Position numbers and translations under genes: made by a program. DNA of 64,000 nucleotides from Climacium dendroides (lineage: Eukaryota; Streptophyta; Bryopsida; Hypnales; Climaciaceae), in assembly GCA_950106755.1 (NCBI GenBank), contig OX467085.1, forward strand, positions 1 to 64,000, written 5' to 3'. Positions 12,158 through 24,586 of the stretch are shown here, in pieces (the first letter of the stretch is position 1; every line of letters starts with the position of its first letter). The notes under the pieces are model-generated. The model worked only from the letters and a program-made list of their open reading frames with translations, had not been told where the DNA came from and searched no databases.

Positions 12158-13709
12158 ATGTCCGAAAACATAACACACAAGTTGCAAACCTTTGAAATAA
12201 TTAGGATTCATGGAAAAATGAAGTTTAAGAGAACCCTATTGCTTCCCCACACTTTTTCAAGTGAAATGGGTTTAAAAAAAAGACACTCTCAAAATCATGC
12301 TATATTTCATCGAAACCAAACCAATACATTATATCGTTTGGACGTGGAAGCATGTCCGAAAACATAACACACAAGTTGCAAACCTTTGAAATAATTAGGA
12401 TTCATGGAAAAATGAAGTTTAAGAGAACCCTATTGCTTCCCCACACTTTTTCAAGTGAAATGGGTTTAAAAAAAAGACACTCTCAAAATCATGCTATATT
12501 TCATCGAAACCAAACCAAAACATTATATCGTTTTGACGTAGAGGGATGTCCGAAAACATAACAGACAAGTTGCAAACCTTTGAAATAATTAGGATTCATG
12601 GAAAAATGAAGTTTAAGAGAACCCTATTGCTTCCCCACACTTTTTCAAGTGAAATGGGTTTAAAAAAAAGACACTCTCAAAATCATGCTATATTTAATGG
12701 AAACCAAACCAATACATTATATCGTTTTGACGTGGAAGCATGTCCGAAAACATAACACACAAGTTGCAAACCTTTGAAATAATTAGGATTCATGGAAAAA
12801 TGAAGTTTAAGAGAACCCTATTGCTTCCCCACACTTTTTCAAGTGAAATGGGTTTAAAAAAAAGACACTCTAAAAATCATGCTATATTTCATCGAAACCA
12901 AACCAATACATTATATCGTTTTGACGTGGAGGGATGTCCGAAAACATAACACACAAGTTGCAAACCTTTGAAATAATTAGGATTCATGGAAAAATGAAGT
13001 TTAAGAGAACCCTATTGCTTCCCCACACTTTTTCAAGTGAAATGGGTTTAAAAAAAAGACACTCTCAAAATCATGCTATATTTCATCGAAACCAAACCAA
13101 TACATTATATCGTTTGGACGTGGAAGCATGTCCGAAAACATAACACACAAGTTGCAAACCTTTGAAATAATTAGGATTCATGGAAAAATGAAGTTTAAGA
13201 GAACCCTATTGCTTCCCCACACTTTTTCAAGTGAAATGGGTTTAAAAAAAAGACACTCTCAAAATCATGCTATATTTCATCGAAACCAAACCAAAACATT
13301 ATATCGTTTTGACGTAGAGGGATGTCCGAAAACATAACAGACAAGTTGCAAACCTTTGAAATAATTAGGATTCATGGAAAAATGAAGTTTAAGAGAACCC
13401 TATTGCTTCCCCACACTTTTTCAAGTGAAATGGGTTTAAAAAAAAGACACTCTCAAAATCATGCTATATTTAATGGAAACCAAACCAATACATTATATCG
13501 TTTTGACGTGGAAGCATGTCCGAAAACATAACACACAAGTTGCAAACCTTTGAAATAATTAGGATTCATGGAAAAATGAAGTTTAAGAGAACCCTATTGC
13601 TTCCCCACACTTTTTCAAGTGAAATGGGTTTAAAAAAAAGACACTCTAAAAATCATGCTATATTTCATCGAAACCAAACCAATACATTATATCGTTTTGA
13701 CGTGGAGGG
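12158..13709 (+). repeat. Tandem duplication of a 4-monomer block (776 bp)
   Basis: The order T183G; AAAACATTA with GTAGAGGG; C19G with C151A/C154G; then A192G/C194G runs at 12158, 12352, 12546 and 12740 and again at 12934, 13128, 13322 and 13516. The step is exactly 776 bp. The same four-unit order also occurs once at 10412-11187. Confidence 0.87.
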
Positions 13710-14097
13710 ATGTCCGAAAACATAACACACAAGTTGCAAACCTTTGAAATAATTAGGATTCATGGAAAAATGAAGTTTAAGAGAACCCTATTGCTTCCCC
13801 ACACTTTTTCAAGTGAAATGGGTTTAAAAAAAAGACACTCTCAAAATCATGCTATATTTCATCGAAACCAAACCAATACATTATATCGTTTTGACGTGGA
13901 AGCATGTCCGAAAACATAACACACAAGTTGCAAACCTTTGAAATAATTAGGATTCATGGAAAAATAAAGTTTAAGAGAACCCTATTGCTTCCCCACACTT
14001 TTTCAAGTGAAATGGGTTTAAAAAAAAGACACTCTCAAAATCATGCTATATTTCATCGAAACCAAACCAATACATTATATCGTTTTGACGTGGAAGC

Positions 14098-14291
14098 ATG
14101 TCCGAAAACATAACACACAAGTTGCAAACCTTTGAAATAATTAGGATTTATGGAAAAATGAAGTTTAAGAGAACCCTATTGCTTCCCCACACTTTTTCAA
14201 GTGAAATGGGTTTAGGAAAAAGACACTCTCAAAATCATGCTATATTTAATGGAGACCAAACCATTACATTATATCGTTTTGACGTGGAAGC
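14098..14291 (+). repeat. HOR-marker monomer, copy 4, with A-tract interruption
   Basis: It lies 13 units after copy 3 and shares the AA to GG interruption with it. Copies 3 and 4 are therefore sister duplicates relative to copies 1 and 2. Confidence 0.88.
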
Positions 14292-14873
14292 ATGTCTGAA
14301 AACATAACACACAAGTTGCAAACCTTTGAAATAATTAGGATTCATGGAAAAATGAAGTTTAAGAGAACCCTATTGCTTCCCCACACTTTTTCAAGTGAAA
14401 TGGGTTTAAAAAAAAGACACTCTCAAAATCATGCTATATTTCATCGAAACCAAACCAATACATTATATCGTTTTGACGTGGAAGCATGTCCGAAAACATA
14501 ACACACAAGTTGCAAACCTTTGAAATAATTAGGATTCATGGAAAAATGAAGTTTAAGAGAACCCTATTGCTTCCCCACACTTTTTCAAGTGAAATGGGTT
14601 TAAAAAAAAGACACTCTCAAAATCATGCTATATTTCATCGAAACCAAACCAAAACATTATATCGTTTTGACGTAGAGGGATGTCCGAAAACATAACAGAC
14701 AAGTTGCAAACCTTTGAAATAATTAGGATTCATGGAAAAATGAAGTTTAAGAGAACCCTATTGCTTCCCCACACTTTTTCAAGTGAAATGGGTTTAAAAA
14801 AAAGACACTCTCAAAATCATGCTATATTTCATCGAAACCAAACCAATACATTATATCGTTTTGACGTGGAAGC

Positions 14874-15263
14874 ATGTCCGAAAACATAACACACAAGTTG
14901 CAAACCTTTGAAATAATTAGGATTCATGGAAAAATGAAGTTTAAGAGAACCCTATTGCTTCCCCACACTCTCTCAAGAGAAATGGGTTTTAAAAAAAAGA
15001 GGCTTTAAAAATCACTCTGTATTTAGTAGAAACCAAACCAAACCACTATATCGTTTTGACGTGGAAGTATGTCCGAAAACATAACACACAAGTTGCAAAC
15101 CTTTGAAATAATTAGGATTCATGGAAAAATGAAGTTTAAGAGAACCCTATTGCTTCCCCACACTCTCTCAAGAGAAATGGGTTTTAAAAAAAAGAGGCTT
15201 TAAAAATCACTCTGTATTTAGTAGAAACCAAACCAAACCACTATATCGTTTTGACGTGGAAGC
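14874..15263 (+). repeat. Type B dimer B1-B2
   Basis: A 390-bp pair. The first unit ends GAAGTATG and the second GAAGCATG. It follows a C19G monomer, as in the other 5-monomer units. Confidence 0.93.
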
Positions 15264-15845
15264 ATGTCCGAAAACATAACACACAAGTTGCAAACCTTTG
15301 AAATAATTAGGATTCATGGAAAAATGAAGTTTAAGAGAACCCTATTGCTTCCCCACACTTTTTCAAGTGAAATGGGTTTAAAAAAAAGACACTCTAAAAA
15401 TCATGCTATATTTCATCGAAACCAAACCAATACATTATATCGTTTTGACGTGGAAGCATGTCCGAAAACATAACACACAAGTTGCAAACCTTTGAAATAA
15501 TTAGGATTCATGGAAAAATGAAGTTTAAGAGAACCCTATTGCTTCCCCACACTTTTTCAAGTGAAATGGGTTTAAAAAAAAGACACTCTCAAAATCATGC
15601 TATATTTCATCGAAACCAAACCAAAACATTATATCGTTTTGACGTAGAGGAATGTCCGAAAACATAACAGACAAGTTGCAAACCTTTGAAATAATTAGGA
15701 TTCATGGAAAAATGAAGTTTAAGAGAACCCTATTGCTTCCCCACACTTTTTCAAGTGAAATGGGTTTAAAAAAAAGACACTCTCAAAATCATGCTATATT
15801 TCATCGAAACCAAACCAATACATTATATCGTTTTGACGTGGAAGC

Positions 15846-16040
15846 ATGTCCGAAAACATAACACACAAGTTGCAAACCTTTGAAATAATTAGGATTCATG
15901 GAAAAATGAAGTTTAAGAGAACCCTATTGCTTCCCCACACTCTCTCAAGAGAAATGGGTTTTAAAAAAAAGAGGCTTTAAAAATCACTCTGTATTTAGTA
16001 GAAACCAAACCAAACCACTATATCGTTTTGACGTGGAAGC
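15846..16040 (+). repeat. Type B monomer, solitary, B2 subtype
   Basis: A single 195-bp B unit ending GAAGCATG, in the 777-bp HOR unit that is one monomer short. It lies where the other units have a B1-B2 pair. Confidence 0.92.
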
Positions 16041-16622
16041 ATGTCCGAAAACATAACACACAAGTTGCAAACCTTTGAAATAATTAGGATTCATGGAAAA
16101 ATGAAGTTTAAGAGAACCCTATTGCTTCCCCACACTTTTTCAAGTGAAATGGGTTTAAAAAAAAGACACTCTCAAAATCATGCTATATTTCATCGAAACC
16201 AAACCAATACATTATATCGTTTTGACGTGGAAGCATGTCCGAAAACATAACACACAAGTTGCAAACCTTTGAAATAATTAGGATTCATGGAAAAATGAAG
16301 TTTAAGAGAACCCTCTTGCTTCCCCACACTTTTTCAAGTGAAATGGGTTTAAAAAAAAGACACTCTCAAAATCATGCTATATTTCATCGAAACCAAACCA
16401 AAACATTATATCGTTTTGACGTAGAGGGATGTCCGAAAACATAACAGACAAGTTGCAAACCTTTGAAATAATTAGGATTCATGGAAAAATGAAGTTTAAG
16501 AGAACCCTATTGCTTCCCCACACTTTTTCAAGTGAAATGGGTTTAAAAAAAAGACACTCTCAAAATCATGCTATATTTCATCGAAACCAAACCAATACAT
16601 TATATCGTTTTGACGTGGAAGC

Positions 16623-17012
16623 ATGTCCGAAAACATAACACACAAGTTGCAAACCTTTGAAATAATTAGGATTCATGGAAAAATGAAGTTTAAGAGAACC
16701 CTATTGCTTCCCCACACTCTCTCAAGAGAAATGGGTTTTAAAAAAAAGAGGCTTTAAAAATCACTCTGTATTTAGTAGAAACCAAACCAAACCACTATAT
16801 CGTTTTGACGTGGAAGTATGTCCGAAAACATAACACACAAGTTGCAAACCTTTGAAATAATTAGGATTCATGGAAAAATGAAGTTTAAGAGAACCCTATT
16901 GCTTCCCCACACTCTCTCAAGAGAAATGGGTTTTAAAAAAAAGAGGCTTTAAAAATCACTCTGTATTTAGTAGAAACCAAACCAAACCACTATATCGTTT
17001 TGACGTGGAAGC
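16623..17012 (+). repeat. Type B dimer B1-B2
   Basis: A 390-bp pair with the standard endings GAAGTATG then GAAGCATG, followed by a T183G type A unit at 17013. Confidence 0.93.
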
Positions 17013-17594
17013 ATGTCCGAAAACATAACACACAAGTTGCAAACCTTTGAAATAATTAGGATTCATGGAAAAATGAAGTTTAAGAGAACCCTATTGCTTC
17101 CCCACACTTTTTCAAGTGAAATGGGTTTAAAAAAAAGACACTCTCAAAATCATGCTATATTTCATCGAAACCAAACCAATACATTATATCGTTTGGACGT
17201 GGAAGCATGTCCGAAAACATAACACACAAGTTGCAAACCTTTGAAATAATTAGGATTCATGGAAAAATGAAGTTTAAGAGAACCCTATTGCTTCCCCACA
17301 CTTTTTCAAGTGAAATGGGTTTAAAAAAAAGACACTCTCAAAATCATGCTATATTTCATCGAAACCAAACCAAAACATTATATCGTTTTGACGTAGAGGG
17401 ATGTCCGAAAACATAACAGACAAGTTGCAAACCTTTGAAATAATTAGGATTCATGGAAAAATGAAGTTTAAGAGAACCCTATTGCTTCCCCACACTTTTT
17501 CAAGTGAAATGGGTTTAAAAAAAAGACACTCTCAAAATCATGCTATATTTCATCGAAACCAAACCAATACATTATATCGTTTTGACGTGGAAGC

Positions 17595-17984
17595 ATGTCC
17601 GAAAACATAACACACAAGTTGCAAACCTTTGAAATAATTAGGATTCATGGAAAAATGAAGTTTAAGAGAACCCTATTGCTTCCCCACACTCTCTCAAGAG
17701 AAATGGGTTTTAAAAAAAAGAGGCTTTAAAAATCACTCTGTATTTAGTAGAAACCAAACCAAACCACTATATCGTTTTGACGTGGAAGTATGTCCGAAAA
17801 CATAACACACAAGTTGCAAACCTTTGAAATAATTAGGATTCATGGAAAAATGAAGTTTAAGAGAACCCTATTGCTTCCCCACACTCTCTCAAGAGAAATG
17901 GGTTTTAAAAAAAAGAGGCTTTAAAAATCACTCTGTATTTAGTAGAAACCAAACCAAACCACTATATCGTTTTGACGTGGAAGC
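17595..17984 (+). repeat. Type B dimer B1-B2
   Basis: A 390-bp pair with the standard endings, 972 bp after the previous pair. Confidence 0.93.
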
Positions 17985-18372
17985 ATGTCCGAAAACATAA
18001 CACACAAGTTGCAAACCTTTGAAATAATTAGGATTCATGGAAAAATGAAGTTTAAGAGAACCCTATTGCTTCCCCACACTTTTTCAAGTGAAATGGGTTT
18101 AAAAAAAAGACACTCTCAAAATCATGCTATATTTCATCGAAACCAAACCAATACATTATATCGTTTTGACGTGGAAGCATGTCCGAAAACATAACACACA
18201 AGTTGCAAACCTTTGAAATAATTAGGATTCATGGAAAAATGAAGTTTAAGAGAACCCTATTGCTTCCCCACACTTTTTCAAGTGAAATGGGTTTAAAAAA
18301 AAGACACTCTCAAAATCATGCTATATTTCATCGAAACCAAACCAATACATTATATCGTTTTGACGTGGAAGC

Positions 18373-18762
18373 ATGTCCGAAAACATAACACACAAGTTGC
18401 AAACCTTTGAAATAATTAGGATTCATGGAAAAATGAAGTTTAAGAGAACCCTATTGCTTCCCCACACTCTCTCAAGAGAAATGGGTTTTAAAAAAAAGAG
18501 GCTTTAAAAATCACTCTGTATTTAGTAGAAACCAAACCAAACCACTATATCGTTTTGACGTAGAAGTATGTCCGAAAACATAACACACAAGTTGCAAACC
18601 TTTGAAATAATTAGGATTCATGGAAAAATGAAGTTTAAGAGAACCCTATTGCTTCCCCACACTCTCTCAAGAGAAATGGGTTTTAAAAAAAAGAGGCTTT
18701 AAAAATCACTCTGTATTTAGTAGAAACCAAACCAAACCACTATATCGTTTTGACGTGGAAGC
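18373..18762 (+). repeat. Type B dimer B1-B2 with a private GTAGAAG change
   Basis: A 390-bp pair. The first unit ends GACGTAGAAGTATG in place of GACGTGGAAGTATG. The change is shared only with the pair at 19345. Confidence 0.93.
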
Positions 18763-19344
18763 ATGTCCGAAAACATAACACACAAGTTGCAAACCTTTGA
18801 AATAATTAGGATTCATGGAAAAATGAAGTTTAAGAGAACCCTATTGCTTCCCCACACTTTTTCAAGTGAAATGGGTTTAAAAAAAAGACACTCTCAAAAT
18901 CATGCTATATTTCATCGAAACCAAACCAATACATTATATCGTTTTGACGTGGAAGCATGTCCGAAAACATAACACACAAGTTGCAAACCTTTGAAATAAT
19001 TAGGATTCATGGAAAAATGAAGTTTAAGAGAACCCTATTGCTTCCCCACACTTTTTCAAGTGAAATGGGTTTAAAAAAAAGACACTCTCAAAATCATGCT
19101 ATATTTCATCGAAACCAAACCAATACATTATATCGTTTTGACGTGGAAGCATGTCCGAAAACATAACACACAAGTTGCAAACCTTTGAAATAATTAGGAT
19201 TCATGGAAAAATGAAGTTTAAGAGAACCCTATTGCTTCCCCACACTTTTTCAAGTGAAATGGGTTTAAAAAAAAGACACTCTCAAAATCATGCTATATTT
19301 CATCGAAACCAAACCAATACATTATATCGTTTTGACGTGGAAGC

Positions 19345-19734
19345 ATGTCCGAAAACATAACACACAAGTTGCAAACCTTTGAAATAATTAGGATTCATGG
19401 AAAAATGAAGTTTAAGAGAACCCTATTGCTTCCCCACACTCTCTCAAGAGAAATGGGTTTTAAAAAAAAGAGGCTTTAAAAATCACTCTGTATTTAGTAG
19501 AAACCAAACCAAACCACTATATCGTTTTGACGTAGAAGTATGTCCGAAAACATAACACACAAGTTGCAAACCTTTGAAATAATTAGGATTCATGGAAAAA
19601 TGAAGTTTAAGAGAACCCTATTGCTTCCCCACACTCTCTCAAGAGAAATGGGTTTTAAAAAAAAGAGGCTTTAAAAATCACTCTGTATTTAGTAGAAACC
19701 AAACCAAACCACTATATCGTTTTGACGTGGAAGC
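19345..19734 (+). repeat. Type B dimer B1-B2 with a private GTAGAAG change
   Basis: A 390-bp pair that appears identical to the one at 18373, 972 bp away. It is the last complete B pair in the window. Confidence 0.93.
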
Positions 19735-21286
19735 ATGTCCGAAAACATAACACACAAGTTGCAAACCTTTGAAATAATTAGGATTCATGGAAAAATGAAG
19801 TTTAAGAGAACCCTATTGCTTCCCCACACTTTTTCAAGTGAAATGGGTTTAAAAAAAAGACACTCTCAAAATCATGCTATATTTCATCGAAACCAAACCA
19901 ATACATTATATCGTTTTGACGTGGAAGCATGTCCGAAAACATAACACACAAGTTGCAAACCTTTGAAATAATTAGGATTCATGGAAAAATGAAGTTTAAG
20001 AGAACCCTATTGCTTCCCCACACTTTTTCAAGTGAAATGGGTTTAAAAAAAAGACACTCTCAAAATCATGCTATATTTCATCGAAACCAAACCAATACAT
20101 TATATCGTTTTGACGTGGAAGCATGTCCGAAAACATAACACACAAGTTGCAAACCTTTGAAATAATTAGGATTCATGGAAAAATGAAGTTTAAGAGAACC
20201 CTATTGCTTCCCCACACTTTTTCAAGTGAAATGGGTTTAAAAAAAAGACACTCTCAAAATCATGCTATATTTCATCGAAACCAAACCAATACATTATATC
20301 GTTTTGACGTGGAAGCATGTCCGAAAACATAACACACAAGTTGCAAACCTTTGAAATAATTAGGATTCATGGAAAAATGAAGTTTAAGAGAACCCTCTTG
20401 CTTCCCCACACTTTTTCAAGTGAAATGGGTTTAAAAAAAAGACACTCTCAAAATCATGCTATATTTCATCGAAACCAAACCAATACATTATATCGTTTTG
20501 ACGTGGAAGCATGTCCGAAAACATAACACACAAGTTGCAAACCTTTGAAATAATTAGGATTCATGGAAAAATGAAGTTTAAGAGAACCCTCTTGCTTCCC
20601 CGCACTTTTTCAAGTGAAGTGGGTTTAAAAAAAAGACACTCTCAAAATCATGCTATATTTAATGGAAACCAAACCAATACATTATATCGTTTTGACGTGG
20701 AAGCATGTCCGAAAACATAACACACAAGTTGCAAACCTTTGAAATAATTAGGATTCATGGAAAAATGAAGTTTAAGAGAACCCTCTTGCTTCCCCACACT
20801 TTTTCAAGTGAAGTGGGTTTAAAAAAAAGACACTCTCAAAATCATGCTATATTTAATGGAAACCAAACCAATACATTATATCGTTTTGACGTGGAAGCAT
20901 GTCCGAAAACATAACACACAAGTTGCAAACCTTTGAAATAATTAGGATTCATGGAAAAATGAAGTTTAAGAGAACCCTATTGCTTCCCCACACTTTTTCA
21001 AGTGAAATGGGTTTAAAAAAAAGACACTCTCAAAATCATGCTATATTTCATCGAAACCAAACCAATACATTATATCGTTTGGACGTGGAAGCATGTCCGA
21101 AAACATAACACACAAGTTGCAAACCTTTGAAATAATTAGGATTCATGGAAAAATGAAGTTTAAGAGAACCCTCTTGCTTCCCCACACTTTTTCAAGTGAA
21201 GTGGGTTTAAAAAAAAGACACTCTCAAAATCATGCTATATTTAATGGAAACCAAACCAATACATTATATCGTTTTGACGTGGAAGC

Positions 21287-21481
21287 ATGTCCGAAAACAT
21301 AACACACAAGTTGCAAACCTTTGAAATAATTAGGATTCATGGAAAAATGAAGTTTAAGAGAACCCTATTGCTTCCCCACACTCTCTCAAGAGAAATGGGT
21401 TTTAAAAAAAAGACACTCTCAAAATCATGCTATATTTAATGGAAACCAAACCAATACATTATATCGTTTTGACGTGGAAGC
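21287..21481 (+). repeat. Hybrid monomer: B front, A back
   Basis: This 195-bp unit carries the B signature CTCTCTCAAGAG and the extra T before the A tract. From the A tract onward it reads as type A (GACACTCTC, CATGCTATATTTAATGG, AATACATTA). The switch lies between the extra T and the end of the A tract (about 21403-21411). It is a recombinant between a B and an A monomer of the C151A/C154G class. Confidence 0.9.
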
Positions 21482-21675
21482 ATGTTCGAAAACATAACAC
21501 ACAAGTTGCAAACCTTTGAAATAATTAGGATTCATGGAAAAATGAAGTTTAAGAGAACCCTATTGCTTCCCCACATTTTTTCAAGTGAAATGGGTGTATA
21601 AAAAAGACACTCTGAAAATCATCCTATATTTAATGGAAACCAAACCAATACATTATATCGTTTTGACGTGGAAGC
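21482..21675 (+). repeat. Divergent type A monomer with GTGTATAAAAAAG
   Basis: The start is ATGTTCG (C5T). It has CACATTTTTTC, GGGTGTATAAAA, CTGAAAATC and CATCCTAT (G142C). The TAA created at the A tract ends the open frame early. Its nearest relative lies 776 bp downstream at 22258. Confidence 0.88.
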
Positions 21676-22257
21676 ATGTCCGAAAACATAACACACAAGT
21701 TGCAAACCTTTGAAATAATTAGGATTCATGGAAAAATGAAGTTTAAGAGAAACCTATTGCTTCCCCACACTTTTTCAAGTGAAATGGGTTTAAAAAAAAG
21801 ACACTCTCAAAATCATGCTATATTTAATGGAAACCAAACCAATACATTATATCGTTTTGACGTGGAAGCATGTCCGAAAACATAACACACAAGTTGCAAA
21901 CCTTTGAAATAATTAGGATTCATGGAAAAATGAAGTTTAAGAGAACCCTCTTGCTTCCCCACACTTTTTCAAGTGAAGTGGGTTTAAAAAAAAGACACTC
22001 TCAAAATCATGCTATATTTCATCGAAACCAAACCAATACATTATATCGTTTTGACGTGGAAGCATGTCCGAAAACATAACACACAAGTTGCAAACCTTTG
22101 AAATAATTAGGATTCATGGAAAAATGAAGTTTAAGAGAACCCTCTTGCTTCCCCACACTTTTTCAAGTGAAGTGGGTTTAAAAAAAAGACACTCTCAAAA
22201 TCATGCTATATTTAATGGAAACCAAACCAATACATTATATCGTTTTGACGTGGAAGC

Positions 22258-22451
22258 ATGTTCGAAAACATAACACACAAGTTGCAAATCTTTGAAATAA
22301 TTAGGATTCATGGAAAACTGAAGTTTAAGAGAACCCTATTGCTTCCCCACATTTTTTCAAGTGAAATGGGTGTATAAAAAAGACACTCTAAAAATCATCC
22401 TATATTTAATGGAAACCAAACCAATACATTATATCGTTTTGACGTGGAAGC
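22258..22451 (+). repeat. Divergent type A monomer, sister of 21482
   Basis: It shares ATGTTCG, CACATTTTTTC, GTGTATAAAA and CATCCTAT with 21482. It adds GCAAATCTTTG and GGAAAACTGAAG as private changes, so the pair has begun to diverge since duplication. Confidence 0.88.
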
Positions 22452-23227
22452 ATGTCCGAAAACATAACACACAAGTTGCAAACCTTTGAAATAATTAGGA
22501 TTCATGGAAAAATGAAGTTTAAGAGAAACCTATTGCTTCCCCACACTTTTTCAAGTGAAATGGGTTTAAAAAAAAGACACTCTCAAAATCATGCTATATT
22601 TAATGGAAACCAAACCAATACATTATATCGTTTTGACGTGGAAGCATGTCCGAAAACATAACACACAAGTTGCAAACCTTTGAAATAATTAGGATTCATG
22701 GAAAAATGAAGTTTAAGAGAACCCTCTTGCTTCCCCACACTTTTTCAAGTGAAGTGGGTTTAAAAAAAAGACACTCTCAAAATCATGCTATATTTAATGG
22801 AAACCAAACCAATACATTATATCGTTTGGACGTGGAAGCATGTCCGAAAACATAACACACAAGTTGCAAACCTTTGAAATAATTAGGATTCATGGAAAAA
22901 TGAAGTTTAAGAGAACCCTATTGCTTCCCCACACTTTTTCAAGTGAAATGGGTTTAAAAAAAAGACACTCTCAAAATCATGCTATATTTCATCGAAACCA
23001 AACCAATACATTATATCGTTTGGACGTGGAAGCATGTCCGAAAACATAACACACAAGTTGCAAACCTTTGAAATAATTAGGATTCATGGAAAAATGAAGT
23101 TTAAGAGAACCCTCTTGCTTCCCCACACTTTTTCAAGTGAAGTGGGTTTAAAAAAAAGACACTCTCAAAATCATGCTATATTTAATGGAAACCAAACCAA
23201 TACATTATATCGTTTTGACGTGGAAGC

Positions 23228-23422
23228 ATGTCCGAAAACATAACACACAAGTTGCAAACCTTTGAAATAATTAGGATTCATGGAAAAATGAAGTTTAAGA
23301 GAACCCTATTGCTTCCCCACACTCTCTCAAGAGAAATGGGTTTTGAAAAAAAGAGGCTTTAAAAATCACTCTGTATTTAGTAGAAACCAAACCAAACCAC
23401 TATATCGTTTTGACGTGGAAGC
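23228..23422 (+). repeat. Type B monomer, solitary B2; last B in the window
   Basis: A 195-bp B unit ending GAAGCATG with one private change (GGGTTTTGAAAAAAAG). No type B sequence appears after this point, in 40 kb. Confidence 0.92.
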
Positions 23423-23810
23423 ATGTCCGAAAACATAACACACAAGTTGCAAACCTTTGAAATAATTAGGATTCATGGAAAAATGAAGTTTAAGAGAACC
23501 CTATTGCTTCCCCACACTTTTTCAAGTGAAATGGGTTTAAAAAAAAGACACTCTCAAAATCATGCTATATTTCATCGAAACCAAACCAATACATTATATC
23601 GTTTTGACGTGGAAGCATGTCCGAAAACATAACACACAAGTTGCAAACCTTTGAAATAATTAGGATTCATGGAAAAATGAAGTTTAAGAGAACCCTCTTG
23701 CTTCCCCACACTTTTTCAAGTGAAATGGGTTTAAAAAAAAGACACTCTCAAAATCATGCTATATTTCATCGAAACCAAACCAATACATTATATCGTTTTG
23801 ACGTGGAAGC

Positions 23811-24004
23811 ATGTCCGAAAACATAACACACAAGTTGCAAACCTTTGAAATAATTAGGATTCATGGAAAAATGAAGTTTAAGAGAACCCTATTGCTTCCC
23901 CACACTTTTTCAAGTGAAATGGGTTTATAAAAAAGACACTCTAAAAATCATCCTATATTTAACGGAAACCAAACCAATACATTATATCGTTTTGACGTGG
24001 AAGC
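23811..24004 (+). repeat. Type A monomer with GTTTATAAAA and AACGG
   Basis: It carries GGGTTTATAAAAAAG, CTCTAAAAATC, CATCCTAT and TTTAACGGAAACC. It is related to 21482 and 22258 through the TATAAAA change. The last motif restores a CpG at a shifted place. Confidence 0.87.
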
Positions 24005-24586
24005 ATGTCCGAAAACATAACACACAAGTTGCAAACCTTTGAAATAATTAGGATTCATGGAAAAATGAAGTTTAAGAGAACCCTATTGCTTCCCCACACT
24101 TTTTCAAGTGAAATGGGTTTAAAAAAAAGACACTCTCAAAATCATGCTATATTTAATGGAAACCAAACCAATACATTATATCGTTTTGACGTGGAAGCAT
24201 GTCCGAAAACATAACACACAAGTTGCAAACCTTTGAAATAATTAGGATTCATGGAAAAATGAAGTTTAAGAGAACCCTATTGCTTCCCCACACTTTTTCA
24301 AGTGAAATGGGTTTAAAAAAAAGACACTCTCAAAATCATGCTATATTTCATCGAAACCAAACCAATACATTATATCGTTTTGACGTGGAAGCATGTCCGA
24401 AAACATAACACACAAGTTGCAAACCTTTGAAATAATTAGGATTCATGGAAAAATGAAGTTTAAGAGAACCCTATTGCTTCCCCACACTTTTTCAAGTGAA
24501 ATGGGTTTAAAAAAAAGACACTCTCAAAATCATGCTATATTTCATCGAAACCAAACCAATACATTATATCGTTTTGACGTGGAAGC

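Larger units (their letters stand above)
3424..14485 (+). repeat. HOR region with periods of 15, 14 and 13 monomers
   Basis: A very distinctive monomer (C52T, C151A, C154G, A157G, A167T, followed by C6T in the next unit) occurs at 5947, 8858, 11576 and 14098. The intervals are 2911, 2718 and 2522 bp, which are exactly 15, 14 and 13 units after allowing for the 195-bp type B monomers between them. The monomers around each marker also align in order: G63A at 5753, 8664, 11382 and 13904; plain type A at 5559, 8470, 11188 and 13710; the A192G/C194G unit at 5365, 8276, 10994 and 13516. This is a true higher-order repeat whose length changed by whole monomers between copies. Confidence 0.9.
14486..20122 (+). 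repeat. Five-monomer HOR built around type B dimers
   Basis: The unit is an AAAACATTA/GTAGAGG monomer, a C19G monomer, B1, B2 and one type A monomer. Unit starts at 14486, 15458, 16235, 17207 and 18179 give steps of 972, 777, 972 and 972 bp. The 777-bp step lost one B. Later units (18179-18956 of 778 bp and 18957-19928 of 972 bp) keep the B pair but carry plain type A in place of the first two variants. The first B of the pairs at 18373 and 19345 shares a GTAGAAGTATG change, marking a direct 972-bp duplication. Confidence 0.88.
20317..23227 (+). repeat. Transition block rich in A81C and A109G monomers
   Basis: Monomers here increasingly read CCCTCTTGC (A81C) and, at 20511, 20705, 21093, 21870, 22064, 22646 and 23034, also GAAGTGGG (A109G). 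A109G is confined to this block. Monomer 20511 adds CCCCGCAC, a new CpG. The C151A/C154G pair becomes common here. A 4-unit (776-bp) relation links 21482-22257 with 22258-23033, anchored by two near-identical odd monomers and by AAACCTATT units at 21676 and 22452. Confidence 0.83.
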
